Shown here: one piece after another, positions 1 to 7,559 of the stretch
How the letters are laid out: every line of letters starts with the position of its first letter
Numbering within the stretch: the first letter of the stretch is position 1
Source: an uncultured Clostridia bacterium
Lineage (GTDB): Bacteria; Bacillota; Clostridia; UMGS1883
Length of the DNA: 64,000 bases
Assembly (NCBI GenBank): GCA_947626145.1
Contig: CANQRB010000002.1
Span: 132,339 to 196,338 of the forward strand
Direction of reading: 5' to 3'
The notes under the pieces: model-generated
Database searches by the model: none
What the model was told of the DNA's origin: nothing
The model's input: the letters and a program-made list of their open reading frames with translations, nothing else
Made by a program: the position numbers and the translations under genes

Positions 1-63
1 TCAAAGCAGCCATGGGCTGTTGTCGGTGTGTGACCTGAAATAAAAACACGGGGAGGAGAATCT

Positions 64-513
64 ATGGGCGGCATACTCTCGCGGATACTCACCTATATTT
101 TCGTTATAATAATCTACCTGTTCATCTATGCCATAATCCGCATGATATTCCTTGATATTCGGGCCATGAACCGGAAAAAGAGCGGCAGTCTGGCCGAGGC
201 CTATCTTAAGCTCATAAATCTGCGCCGTGATCTGGATTTCAATATGGACGAGAGCTATGAACTGGAGGACGACGAGATCATAGGCCGGGGAAATAAATGC
301 ACCCTGCGTCTGCCGGACAAGTACCTCAGCGTTCGCCACTGCCGGATATACAAGTCCGACGGCAGCTATTTCATTGAGGATCTCGGCAGCACCAACGGCA
401 CCTATCTCAACGGTGACGAGCTCACCGACGAGGCCGTCGAGCTCATGGACGGGGACAAAATATCTATCGGCAGGCTGAATTTCATCTTTGTCATGCCGAA
501 AACGGAGGGGTGA
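64..513 (+). CDS. Membrane-anchored FHA-domain protein
   Basis: A 149-residue protein with one N-terminal hydrophobic segment (about residues 5-30) and a C-terminal forkhead-associated domain (about 65-145). The FHA core is readable: IIGRG, the SVRHCRI strand and the STNGTYLNG turn, which in the family forms the phosphothreonine pocket. Such domains recruit Ser/Thr-phosphorylated partners. A GGAGGAG ribosome site lies just before the ATG. The stop is followed within 4 bases by an FtsW/RodA gene and then a transpeptidase gene, so it probably links phosphosignalling to wall synthesis, like the FhaB-RodA-PbpA set of Actinobacteria. No kinase gene is in view; it may lie upstream of the window. 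The domain call is firm and the role is inferred from context. Confidence 0.9.
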   Translation: MGGILSRILTYIFVIIIYLFIYAIIRMIFLDIRAMNRKKSGSLAEAYLKLINLRRDLDFNMDESYELEDDEIIGRGNKCTLRLPDKYLSVRHCRIYKSDGSYFIEDLGSTNGTYLNGDELTDEAVELMDGDKISIGRLNFIFVMPKTEG

Positions 514-516
514 GCC

Positions 517-1776
517 ATGACGAGCGAAACCTCCAACATCAAACCCCTGATTTATATAATCCTCCTCAATCTGCTGGGGGCGGCCCTCATATCCATTCAG
601 TACGGCGGCGTAAATCTGGAGGCCGTCATACTCACCGGAGCTTTTTGCGTCGTCAGCATAGTCAGCTATGTGGTGGTATATGTGGCGGAGCTGGGCGACC
701 CATATCTTTTCCTGATAATTTCGGTGCTGGGCAGCGTGGGCTGCATCATGCAGACCCGCATAAAGCCCGAGTACGGCATCCGTCAGCTGAAGTGGTTCCT
801 GTTAGGCACCGCCTGCTATTTTGTGATAATGCTCGGCTACCGCTTCCTGAGCCGCTGGCTTACGAAGCTGCTGCCTCTGTATCTCGGCCTGAGTCTTGCG
901 CTGTTCATTGCTACCCAGGTATTCGGCAAGACCTCCCACGGGGCGAAAAACTGGATATATGTGGGCGGCGTGTCCGTCCAGCCGAGCGAGGTCATAAGGA
1001 TACTTTTTGTCCTGGGTCTGGCGGTGATATTCACCGCGCCCATGCCCGAGAAGCTTGAGTCAAAAGTCAAAATCAAGCCCAGACTCCTGCGCCTTGTGAC
1101 GGCTTCGGCGGTGACTGTGGTCAGCGCGGCCTTCCTCCTGCTCCAGCGTGAGTGGGGCATTACGCTGCTGTTTTTCGCCACCTACTTCTTTTTCCTTTAC
1201 GTCTACGGCGCCAGCCGGCTTTATCTGGCCCTTAACGGCCTTGCGGCGGCGGCCGTGGCCGTGATCGGAGCAACGAAGGTAAGTCATATAAAGGTTCGTG
1301 TGGACACCTGGCTCGACCCCTTTGCCGATGCTTCGGGAAAGGGATATCAGATAACCCAGTCCCTCTTCGCTATCGGGGAGGGCGGTATGGCGGGCCGCGG
1401 CATCGGCGCCGGAAGTGTGTACTTTATCCCCGAGGTTCACTCCGATTTCATTTTTTCCGCCATCTGTGAGGAGATGGGCGTCGTGGGCGGCCTGGCCATT
1501 CTGATGCTCTACTTCGTGCTGGTGTACCGGGGCTTTAAGATAGCCCTGTCCTGCACCAACGCATACAACAAGGCCGTGGCCTTCGGAATAAGCTTTATTC
1601 TGGGGCTTCAGACCTTCATCATCATCGGCGGGGTGATAAAGCTCATTCCCCTAACGGGAATAACTCTGCCCTTCGTCAGCTACGGCGGCAGCAGTATGCT
1701 CACCACCTTCGCGGCCTGCGGCATACTTCAGGCCATCAGCGGCATGAAGGAGGAACTGACCGATGAAATACAATAG
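517..1776 (+). CDS. FtsW/RodA/SpoVE-family lipid II polymerase
   Basis: A polytopic SEDS protein of 419 residues with about ten membrane segments. Family SEDS proteins are peptidoglycan glycosyltransferases that polymerise lipid II and work with a partner class B PBP. Visible family features are the segment around GKTSHGAKNWI (about 130-140), QPSEV (about 152), the large extracytoplasmic loop with GKGYQITQSL, and the C-terminal PLTGITLPFVSYGGSS signature. It starts 3 bases after the FHA gene, and its 3' end overlaps the next gene (a transpeptidase) by 14 bases, so the three are translationally coupled. The sequence alone does not say whether it serves elongation (RodA), division (FtsW) or spore cortex (SpoVE); the FHA-SEDS-PBP order favours a RodA-like role. 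Confidence 0.93.
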   Translation: MTSETSNIKPLIYIILLNLLGAALISIQYGGVNLEAVILTGAFCVVSIVSYVVVYVAELGDPYLFLIISVLGSVGCIMQTRIKPEYGIRQLKWFLLGTACYFVIMLGYRFLSRWLTKLLPLYLGLSLALFIATQVFGKTSHGAKNWIYVGGVSVQPSEVIRILFVLGLAVIFTAPMPEKLESKVKIKPRLLRLVTASAVTVVSAAFLLLQREWGITLLFFATYFFFLYVYGASRLYLALNGLAAAAVAVIGATKVSHIKVRVDTWLDPFADASGKGYQITQSLFAIGEGGMAGRGIGAGSVYFIPEVHSDFIFSAICEEMGVVGGLAILMLYFVLVYRGFKIALSCTNAYNKAVAFGISFILGLQTFIIIGGVIKLIPLTGITLPFVSYGGSSMLTTFAACGILQAISGMKEELTDEIQ

Positions 1777-3163
1777 GAAAATAGTGACCGTTCTGGTCAT
1801 AATGTGTGTGCTTTTCCTCAGCATTTTTGTGTACCTCACCTGGTTTTCCCTGTTCCGGGCCGACGACATCAAAACCTCCAACTATAACCGCCGCCTTTGG
1901 GAGCGGGAGGACAGCGTCCTTCGGGGCACCATTTTCGACCGGCACGGCACCGAGCTGGCCCGCAGCGAGCTGGTGGACGGGGGACAGAAGCGCGTTTATC
2001 CCTACGGCTCACTCTATGCCCATGTCATAGGCTACAACACCCGCAGCTACGGCAAGACCAACCTTGAGCTGGCCTACAACGACTATCTGCTCAAAACTGA
2101 GTCCATAGCCGAAATAATTCAGTACGGCATGGACGGCTCTCAGATGAAAAAGGGCTGTGACCTTGTCACCACACTTGACCACGGTCTTATGGAAACTGCC
2201 AAGGCCAGCATGAAGGGCCGCAGCGGGGCCGTGGTGGCGCTTAATCCTCAAACCGGCGAGGTTCTCTGCCTGTTTTCCAACCCGTCCTTTGACCCCAACG
2301 AAGATGCGCTGACCAAAAACTGGTCCGAGCTTTCCACCGACGAGAGCAGCCCCTTCCTGCCGCGGGCCACCAAGGGTCTTTACCCGCCGGGCTCTACCTT
2401 TAAAATAGCCGTGGCCGCCGAGGCCATTGAAAGCGGTATGGAGGATTATACCGTGGACGACGGCGGCTCCGTGCGCATTGACGGCCGCATCTTCCGCAAC
2501 GCCGGCGGCAAGGAATACGGTGAGCTCACCTTGGCCCGTGGATTTAAGCTTTCCAGTAATGTACTGTTTTCCCAGCTGGGCGTTGAGCTGGGAGCTCCTC
2601 GGCTGAAAAATGCCGCCGAACGCTTCCTTATAACGAAGAAGATCGACTTTGATATAGACACCTCCGCTTCCGCCTGGCCCTATGACGGCAATATGGGTAA
2701 GACCGACCTTGCCTCGGTCGGCATAGGTCAGGGCAAACTCATGACCACGCCTTTGAATATGGCGCTGGTGGCCGGAACGATCGCCAACGGCGGAGTCATG
2801 ATGAAGCCGTATCTTGTCAAGAGCGCCGTTTCGCCCAACGGAGTCACCGTTTATGAAACGGCTCCCGAGGCCCTCGCCACCGCCATTCCGGAGGAAACCG
2901 CCGAAAAGGTGGCCGGATATATGCTGGACTGTGTGGAAAGCGGCACCGGCACAAACGCCCGCATCCGCGGCGTCGAGGTCTGCGGTAAGACCGGAACCGC
3001 CCAGAATGAGCGGGAGGGTAAGGATCACGCCTGGTTCGTGGGCTTCGCCCCCAAGGATGACCCGCAGATAGCCGTGGCCGTCATTCAGGAGTACAGCGGC
3101 GGCAGCGGCGGCTCGTCATGCGCCCCCGTGGCAAGGGATATTATCGCCGAGTGGCTGGAGTGA
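1763..3163 (+). CDS. Class B penicillin-binding protein (PbpA-like transpeptidase)
   Basis: A 466-residue bitopic protein: short cytoplasmic tail, one membrane segment (about residues 9-30), a short N-terminal module and a transpeptidase domain. The three active-site motifs are all present: STFK with the nucleophilic serine (in PPGSTFK, about residue 212), SSN (in KLSSNVLF, about 266) and KTGTA (about 411). It cross-links peptidoglycan on the outer face as partner of the SEDS polymerase encoded immediately upstream, with overlapping reading frames. It is shorter than PBP2/SpoVD proteins and has no PASTA domains, resembling the compact PbpA type. The operon ends here; a repeat element and a terminator-like hairpin follow. 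Confidence 0.93.
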   Translation: MKYNRKIVTVLVIMCVLFLSIFVYLTWFSLFRADDIKTSNYNRRLWEREDSVLRGTIFDRHGTELARSELVDGGQKRVYPYGSLYAHVIGYNTRSYGKTNLELAYNDYLLKTESIAEIIQYGMDGSQMKKGCDLVTTLDHGLMETAKASMKGRSGAVVALNPQTGEVLCLFSNPSFDPNEDALTKNWSELSTDESSPFLPRATKGLYPPGSTFKIAVAAEAIESGMEDYTVDDGGSVRIDGRIFRNAGGKEYGELTLARGFKLSSNVLFSQLGVELGAPRLKNAAERFLITKKIDFDIDTSASAWPYDGNMGKTDLASVGIGQGKLMTTPLNMALVAGTIANGGVMMKPYLVKSAVSPNGVTVYETAPEALATAIPEETAEKVAGYMLDCVESGTGTNARIRGVEVCGKTGTAQNEREGKDHAWFVGFAPKDDPQIAVAVIQEYSGGSGGSSCAPVARDIIAEWLE

Positions 3164-3223
3164 GCGGAAAAAATTTATCATTTGTATATTTGATACTAAT
3201 CCCTATTAAAAGCGTCTAATAAA

Positions 3224-3377
3224 GCCTTCCCCTTTGAGGGGAAGGGGGACCGCTTGCGGTGGATGAGGTGTAGGATGCGGAGCATCCGTTATACGTTTAC
3301 GGTTACACTAACGCCGCCTTACGGCGGCTACACCTCATCAGTCGGCTTCGCCGACAGCTTCCCCTCGAGGGGAAGCC
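3224..3377. repeat. Palindromic repeat element A, copy 1
   Basis: About 154 bases whose two ends are each a short palindrome (CTTCCCCTTTGAGGGGAAG at the left, CTTCCCCTCGAGGGGAAG at the right) and whose inner arms are mutually complementary (GGATGAGGTGTAG against CTACACCTCATC). Further small hairpins occur inside (GGATGCGGAGCATCC, GCCGCCTTACGGCGGC, TCGGCTTCGCCGA). A second copy lies at 38670-38815. No coding capacity. It looks like a REP/MITE-type dispersed element of the kind common in Clostridia genomes. Confidence 0.85.
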
Positions 3378-3448
3378 TTTTTAATCTGTCATTGTTACCG
3401 TAATAAACTCGCATATTTATGTTTTTAATTTGAGATTAGTGTGATGGC

Positions 3449-3476
3449 CGGACAACGCTTCGTTTGTCCGTTTTTT
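3449..3476 (+). terminator. Rho-independent terminator-like hairpin
   Basis: CGGACAA, a CGCTTCG loop, TTTGTCCG and then a run of six T. It sits between the wall-synthesis operon with repeat element A and spoIIAA, and would stop read-through into the sporulation operon. Confidence 0.7.
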
Positions 3477-3531
3477 CTGTCATAACTTGTCCGCGAACTG
3501 CATAAATAGTATACTGGAAAGGACTGATACT

Positions 3532-3873
3532 ATGCTTAAGGAATTTATCGACTGCGGCAGGGCGTTGGTGGCCGTGCTCGAAGGAGAGATAGACCAACGC
3601 TCGGCCTCGGCGCTGAGGGAAAGGATAGACATTGAGTACGAGCTGAGCCGTAAGCCGCATCTGGTGCTCGACCTGACCGACGTGACCTTTATGGATTCGG
3701 CGGGAATAGGCCTTATAATCGGCCGGTGGAAAAACGTCACCTCCGCGGGAGGAAAACTGGCCCTGGCCGTCGCCGGACATAAGCTGATAAAAATACTGGA
3801 GCTGGGCGGAGTAACAAGGTTGGTTAAGCTCTGCCCCGATTACCGAAGAGCTGTGGAGGAGTGCCTGAGATGA
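3532..3873 (+). CDS. spoIIAA: Anti-sigma F factor antagonist SpoIIAA
   Basis: A 113-residue STAS-domain protein. In the family, unphosphorylated SpoIIAA binds SpoIIAB and frees sigma F in the forespore. The phosphorylatable serine is S56 in the motif FMDSAGIG. The ATG at 3532 is chosen because GGAAAGGA precedes it; an upstream in-frame TTG at 3487 has no ribosome site. First gene of the spoIIA operon; its TGA overlaps the ATG of spoIIAB (ATGA), indicating coupled, near-stoichiometric synthesis. A TTGTCC-17-TATACT match at 3487-3515 lies so close to the start that it would remove the ribosome site from the transcript, so it is not claimed as the promoter; in Bacillus this operon uses sigma H. 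Confidence 0.95.
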   Translation: MLKEFIDCGRALVAVLEGEIDQRSASALRERIDIEYELSRKPHLVLDLTDVTFMDSAGIGLIIGRWKNVTSAGGKLALAVAGHKLIKILELGGVTRLVKLCPDYRRAVEECLR

Positions 3874-4283
3874 ACAATTATCTGAAGACCCAGTTCCCGC
3901 CGCTGGACATTAACGAAAGCCTTGCACGGGGCATGGCGGCCTTTTTTATCCTGCCCCTTGATCCCTCGGTGGAGGACGCCGAGGACGTAAAGACCGCCGT
4001 CAGCGAGGCCGTCACCAACGCCATAATTCACGGCTACCGGGACAGGAGCGGCGCGGTGGAGCTGGAGCTGAACCTTGAAGGGCGGGAGTTGACCGTCACC
4101 GTGCGTGACAGCGGGGCCGGCATCGAAGATATAGAAAGGGCCAGAACGCCCATGTTCACTACCCGACCCGAGGAGGAACGCAGCGGCATGGGCTTCACCA
4201 TAATGGAGAGCTTCATGGACAGCCTTGAAGTGGAGAGCGCTCCCGGATGCGGGACCGCCGTAACCATGAAAAAGCGCTTGTAG
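3870..4283 (+). CDS. spoIIAB: Anti-sigma F factor / serine kinase SpoIIAB
   Basis: A 137-residue GHKL-fold ATPase and protein kinase. Family role: it holds sigma F inactive in the predivisional cell and phosphorylates SpoIIAA. Bergerat-fold motifs are visible: the N box EAVTNAIIHGY, the G1 box DSGAGI and the G2 box RSGMGFTIME. The ATG at 3870 overlaps the spoIIAA stop codon by four bases; a GTG nine bases upstream is possible but has no better ribosome site. Followed after 7 bases by the sigma factor it controls. Confidence 0.95.
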   Translation: MNNYLKTQFPPLDINESLARGMAAFFILPLDPSVEDAEDVKTAVSEAVTNAIIHGYRDRSGAVELELNLEGRELTVTVRDSGAGIEDIERARTPMFTTRPEEERSGMGFTIMESFMDSLEVESAPGCGTAVTMKKRL

Positions 4284-4290
4284 GTGGGCC

Positions 4291-4989
4291 ATGCGTGAGG
4301 AAGTCAAGGAGCTGATCACCAAGGCCCAGGCCGGAGACGCCGCCGCTATGGAGCGGCTGCTGAACGACAACAGGGGCCTTATTCTCAGCGCCGTCAGCCG
4401 TTTCCGGGACAGGGGCGAGAGCGAGGATCTCTTCCAGCTGGGAGCCATAGGGCTGATGAAGGCGGTGAAGCGCTTCGACCTGAGCTACGGGGTAGAGTTT
4501 TCCACCTACGCCGTGCCCATGATAGTGGGGGAGATGAAGCGCTTCCTGAGGGATGACGGTATCATCAAGGTGAGCCGGAGCTTCAAGGAGCTGGCCCATC
4601 GGGCCTTTTCCGTTATGGACAGGGCCGGAGAGATGACCGTGGGAGAGCTGGCGGAAAGGCTGGGCGTCACTCCCGCACAGGTAACAGAAGCCCTTGAAGC
4701 CGTCCGCCGCCCCGATTCCATCGACAGAAACATATCGGACGGCGACGGCAAGCCCGTCTTACTGATGGACACCATACCCGGCGAGGACGGGGAGGAGGAG
4801 CTGCTGACGCGAATTTCTCTCCGTCAGGTCATAAACGAGCTGCCGGGTCGGGACAGGGTCATAATCGTGCTGCGGTACTTCCGCGGCAAGACCCAATCCG
4901 AGGTGGCCAAGGTTCTGGGGCTAAGCCAGGTGCAGGTCTCCCGACTGGAAAAGAGAATTTTGGCCGGCATGAGAGAGAAAATAAGTTGA
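4291..4989 (+). CDS. sigF: RNA polymerase sigma factor sigma-F (SpoIIAC)
   Basis: A 232-residue sigma-70 family factor without region 1. Region 2 includes EDLFQLGAIGLMKAVKRFD (about residues 48-66) and FSTYAVPMIVGEMKRFLRD; region 3 follows; region 4 ends in the helix-turn-helix KTQSEVAKVLGLSQVQVSRLEK (positions about 203-224). As third gene after spoIIAA-spoIIAB it is the early forespore sigma factor. Sigma-G is the close paralogue, but the operon context decides for sigma-F. A long palindromic stem follows the gene. Confidence 0.94.
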   Translation: MREEVKELITKAQAGDAAAMERLLNDNRGLILSAVSRFRDRGESEDLFQLGAIGLMKAVKRFDLSYGVEFSTYAVPMIVGEMKRFLRDDGIIKVSRSFKELAHRAFSVMDRAGEMTVGELAERLGVTPAQVTEALEAVRRPDSIDRNISDGDGKPVLLMDTIPGEDGEEELLTRISLRQVINELPGRDRVIIVLRYFRGKTQSEVAKVLGLSQVQVSRLEKRILAGMREKIS

Positions 4990-5035
4990 TCGGGGCAATA
5001 TCGGCACGGATTTTGTGCGGTATTGCCCCAACTTA
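4982..5035 (+). other. Long hairpin after sigF
   Basis: TAAGTTG / CAACTTA flanks GGGGCAATA / TATTGCCCC and GCAC / GTGC, giving a nearly continuous stem that includes the sigF stop codon. There is no T-run after it, so it is an atypical terminator at best; an mRNA 3' stabilising or processing structure is equally possible. Confidence 0.55.
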
Positions 5036-5086
5036 TGGCGCTTTATCCCCATCGCGCCGTCCGGCAAAATTTTTTTCAAAATACTC

Positions 5087-5115
5087 TTGTAATTCGCTGT
5101 AAGATTTGTTATAAT
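5087..5115 (+). promoter_or_regulatory. Sigma-A promoter of mrnC-transketolase
   Basis: TTGTAA (5087-5092), 17 bases, TATAAT (5110-5115), followed about 45 bases later by the mrnC start with AAAAGGA upstream. Confidence 0.75.
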
Positions 5116-5160
5116 ATAGAATAAGTAATAATGCAAATACCCTGAAAAGGACGCTGAACC

Positions 5161-5565
5161 ATGCTGTTTTCCGAGAAAAATCCGGACCCGCGGGGGTACA
5201 GTCCGCTGGCTCTGGCCTACATAGGCGACACCCTGTTCGACCTGTACATCAGGACGAGGATATTGGAGCAGGGCAACCGAAGGGTCACCGATATGCACCG
5301 GCTGGCGGTGGGCTATGTTCGGGCGGAAAGTCAGGCCGAAATGGCCCGTTTTCTGGAGGCGGAGGTTCTTGACCCGGAGGAGACGGACGTTTTCAAATGG
5401 GGCCGCAACGCCAAGGTCAACACCCATCCCAAGTGGGCTTCGCTGCTGGACTACCATCTGGCCACGGGTTTTGAGACCCTGCTGGGCTACCTGTATCTGG
5501 ACGGCCGGCAGGAGCGGCTGGAGGAGATACTTGACAGGGCTTATGCAAAATTTAACGAGGAGTGA
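5161..5565 (+). CDS. mrnC: Mini-ribonuclease III
   Basis: A 134-residue protein that is only an RNase III catalytic domain, with no double-stranded-RNA-binding domain, which is the hallmark of MrnC. The signature AYIGDTLFDLYIRTR (about residues 20-34) carries the catalytic carboxylate. Known role: maturation of 23S rRNA ends. In many Bacillota mrnC follows cysS; here cysS is 35 kb away and mrnC instead leads a transketolase pair whose start region overlaps its stop. Confidence 0.92.
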   Translation: MLFSEKNPDPRGYSPLALAYIGDTLFDLYIRTRILEQGNRRVTDMHRLAVGYVRAESQAEMARFLEAEVLDPEETDVFKWGRNAKVNTHPKWASLLDYHLATGFETLLGYLYLDGRQERLEEILDRAYAKFNEE

Positions 5566-5570
5566 TTGTT

Positions 5571-6404
5571 GTGAATAAGGAAACGGCAATTCATGCCTAT
5601 AAGGCGAGAAAGCACGCTCTTACCGGCATTTATAACGCTCAGTCGGGTCACCCCGGCGGCAGCCTTTCCATCGCGGACATTCTGTCCGTGTTATACTTCG
5701 AGGTAATGAACGTTGACCCCAAAAATCCCAAAATGGCCGACCGTGACCGCTTTGTGCTGTCCAAGGGACACTGTGCGCCGGCTCTCTACGGCATTTTGGC
5801 CGAAAAAGGATTTTTCCCTGCGGAGGACGTTGCCACTCTGCGCCAAACCGACAGCTATATGCAGGGCCACCCCGATATGAAGGGAATCCCCGGCATAGAT
5901 ATGTCCACCGGCTCGTTGGGTCAGGGCATAAGCGCCGCCAACGGCATGGCCCTCGCCGGCAAGCTGGCCGGTAAGGACTACCGTGTATACACCATTCTCG
6001 GCGACGGCGAGTTGGAGGAGGGCCAGGTTTGGGAGGCCGCCATGTTCGCCGCCCACTACAAGCTGGACAACCTTACCGCCTTTGTTGACAACAACGGCCT
6101 TCAGATAGACGGCAATATCGCCGACGTTATGAACTCCAACCCCATAGACAAAAAGTTCGAGGCCTTTAACTGGAATGTTATCACCATCGACGCCCACGAC
6201 TATGACGCCATCCTTGACGCCGTAAATCAGGCCAAGGCCACTAAGGGCAGGCCCACCGTAATCATCGCAAAGAGCGTGAAGGGCAAGGGCGTATCCTTCA
6301 TGGAGGGCCAGGCCGCATGGCACGGCGCCGCTCCCAAGAAGGAGCAGTTCGAGCAGGCCATAGCCGAGCTGGACGCAAAGATAAAGGAATTAGAGGAGGC
6401 GTAA
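5571..6404 (+). CDS. Transketolase, N-terminal (TPP-binding) subunit
   Basis: About 277 residues. Carries the thiamine-diphosphate part of transketolase: SGHPGGSLSIADIL near the N terminus and the GDGELEEGQVWEA motif that binds the Mg-diphosphate. With the next gene it forms a two-polypeptide transketolase for the non-oxidative pentose phosphate pathway. The GTG at 5571 is chosen because GAGGAG lies 8 bases upstream; the alternative GTG at 5562 overlaps the mrnC stop and has no spacing for a ribosome site. The split into two genes is a natural arrangement in many anaerobes and archaea, not a frameshift. Confidence 0.93.
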   Translation: MNKETAIHAYKARKHALTGIYNAQSGHPGGSLSIADILSVLYFEVMNVDPKNPKMADRDRFVLSKGHCAPALYGILAEKGFFPAEDVATLRQTDSYMQGHPDMKGIPGIDMSTGSLGQGISAANGMALAGKLAGKDYRVYTILGDGELEEGQVWEAAMFAAHYKLDNLTAFVDNNGLQIDGNIADVMNSNPIDKKFEAFNWNVITIDAHDYDAILDAVNQAKATKGRPTVIIAKSVKGKGVSFMEGQAAWHGAAPKKEQFEQAIAELDAKIKELEEA

Positions 6405-6407
6405 ATC

Positions 6408-7352
6408 ATGGCAATCGGAGATAAGAAAGCTACCCGTGAAAGTTACGGTCAGGCTCTGGCCGAGCTGGGCGAAAAATACGACATACTGGTAATGGACGCG
6501 GATCTCTCCAAGTCCACCAAGACCGACACATTCAAGAAAAAATTCCCCGAAAGGTTCATCAATACCGGCATCGCCGAGGGCAACATGATGGCCACCGCCG
6601 CGGGCATAGCGTCCACCGGCAGAGTTGTGTTCGCCAGCTCCTTCGCCATGTTTGCCGCCGGCCGCGCCTTTGAGCAGGTGCGCAACAGCATCGCTTATCC
6701 CAAGCTGAACGTGAAGATAGGCGCTACCCACGCCGGAATTTCCGTGGGCGAGGACGGCGCCAGTCATCAGTGCCTTGAGGACATAGGCATCATGCGCACC
6801 ATTCCCAACATGGTTATAATCAACCCCGCCGACCACGTGGAGGCCATGGCTGCGGTTGAGGCGGCAATTCTCCACGACGGGCCGGTTTACCTGCGCTTCG
6901 GCCGTCTTGCCGTGCCCCAGATCTTTGACGAGAGCTACAAGTTCGAGCTGGGTAAGGGCGTGACCATAGCCGAGGGTAAGGACGCCACCATTGTGGCCAC
7001 CGGACTTATGGTTCCCTATGCCATCGAGGCTCGGGAGCTGCTGGCCAAGGAGGGCATCGACGCGGGCGTTATCAATATCCACACCATTAAGCCCATCGAC
7101 GCCGAAATACTTACCGCCGCCGCCGAAAAGACCGGCGCAATAGTCACCGCCGAGGAGCACAACGTAATCGGCGGCCTTGGCAGCGCCGTGGCCGAGGTGC
7201 TGGCCGAGACCTGTCCCGTGCCCGTCAAGCGCGTGGGAACTCAGGACGTGTTCGGCCGTAGCGGCAAGCCCTACGAGCTCATGGAGCTGTACGGCCTTAC
7301 CGCCGAAAATATTGCAAAAAATGTCAAGGAAGCTATGGCGCTGAAGAAATAA
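6408..7352 (+). CDS. Transketolase, C-terminal subunit
   Basis: A 314-residue protein with the pyrimidine-binding and C-terminal transketolase domains (NTGIAEGNMMATAAGIA; GEDGASHQCLEDIGIMR; the C-terminal AEEHNVIGGLGSAVAE). It pairs with the subunit encoded 3 bases upstream to give one complete active site. GGAGGCGTAAATC precedes the ATG. The downstream space to pcrA holds a folded element and no gene. Confidence 0.93.
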   Translation: MAIGDKKATRESYGQALAELGEKYDILVMDADLSKSTKTDTFKKKFPERFINTGIAEGNMMATAAGIASTGRVVFASSFAMFAAGRAFEQVRNSIAYPKLNVKIGATHAGISVGEDGASHQCLEDIGIMRTIPNMVIINPADHVEAMAAVEAAILHDGPVYLRFGRLAVPQIFDESYKFELGKGVTIAEGKDATIVATGLMVPYAIEARELLAKEGIDAGVINIHTIKPIDAEILTAAAEKTGAIVTAEEHNVIGGLGSAVAEVLAETCPVPVKRVGTQDVFGRSGKPYELMELYGLTAENIAKNVKEAMALKK

Positions 7353-7375
7353 AAGCTAAGAAGTCAGTATAGGTT

Positions 7376-7515
7376 GGGAGTTAGAAGCAATGAGGGTTCG
7401 AGGGTAGAGGAGCAGAAGCGGCGTGACGGTCGTACCGGTCTGCCTTACGGCAGCCATTACAAAAGCCGCCCGCTATGTATGCCTGCCGGCCCGTGACCTT
7501 TCGCTTCTGACTCCC
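7376..7515. other. Folded intergenic element between transketolase and pcrA
   Basis: Bounded by GGGAGTTAGAAGC (7376-7388) and its near-complement GCTTCTGACTCCC (7503-7515). Inside are CGGTCGTACCGG, CTGCCTTACGGCAG and a GCGGC/GCCGC pair. It may be a decayed MITE or an RNA structure; no second copy is in the window. Confidence 0.4.
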
Positions 7516-7559
7516 TTATATTCCTTTATATCGCCATTTCAGAAAGGTAATCCGTTTCA

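Noticed and set aside
3224-3377. CRISPR array or tRNA-like structure
   Set aside because: The repeats are inverted, not direct with spacers, and the same unit recurs elsewhere as a dispersed element.
3487-3515. TTGTCC-17-TATACT as the spoIIA promoter
   Set aside because: The transcript would begin after most of the ribosome site; a sigma-H-type promoter is expected but not clearly visible.
5571-7352. Transketolase in two genes as a frameshifted single gene
   Set aside because: The second gene has its own ribosome site and start, and two-subunit transketolases are a normal type in anaerobes.
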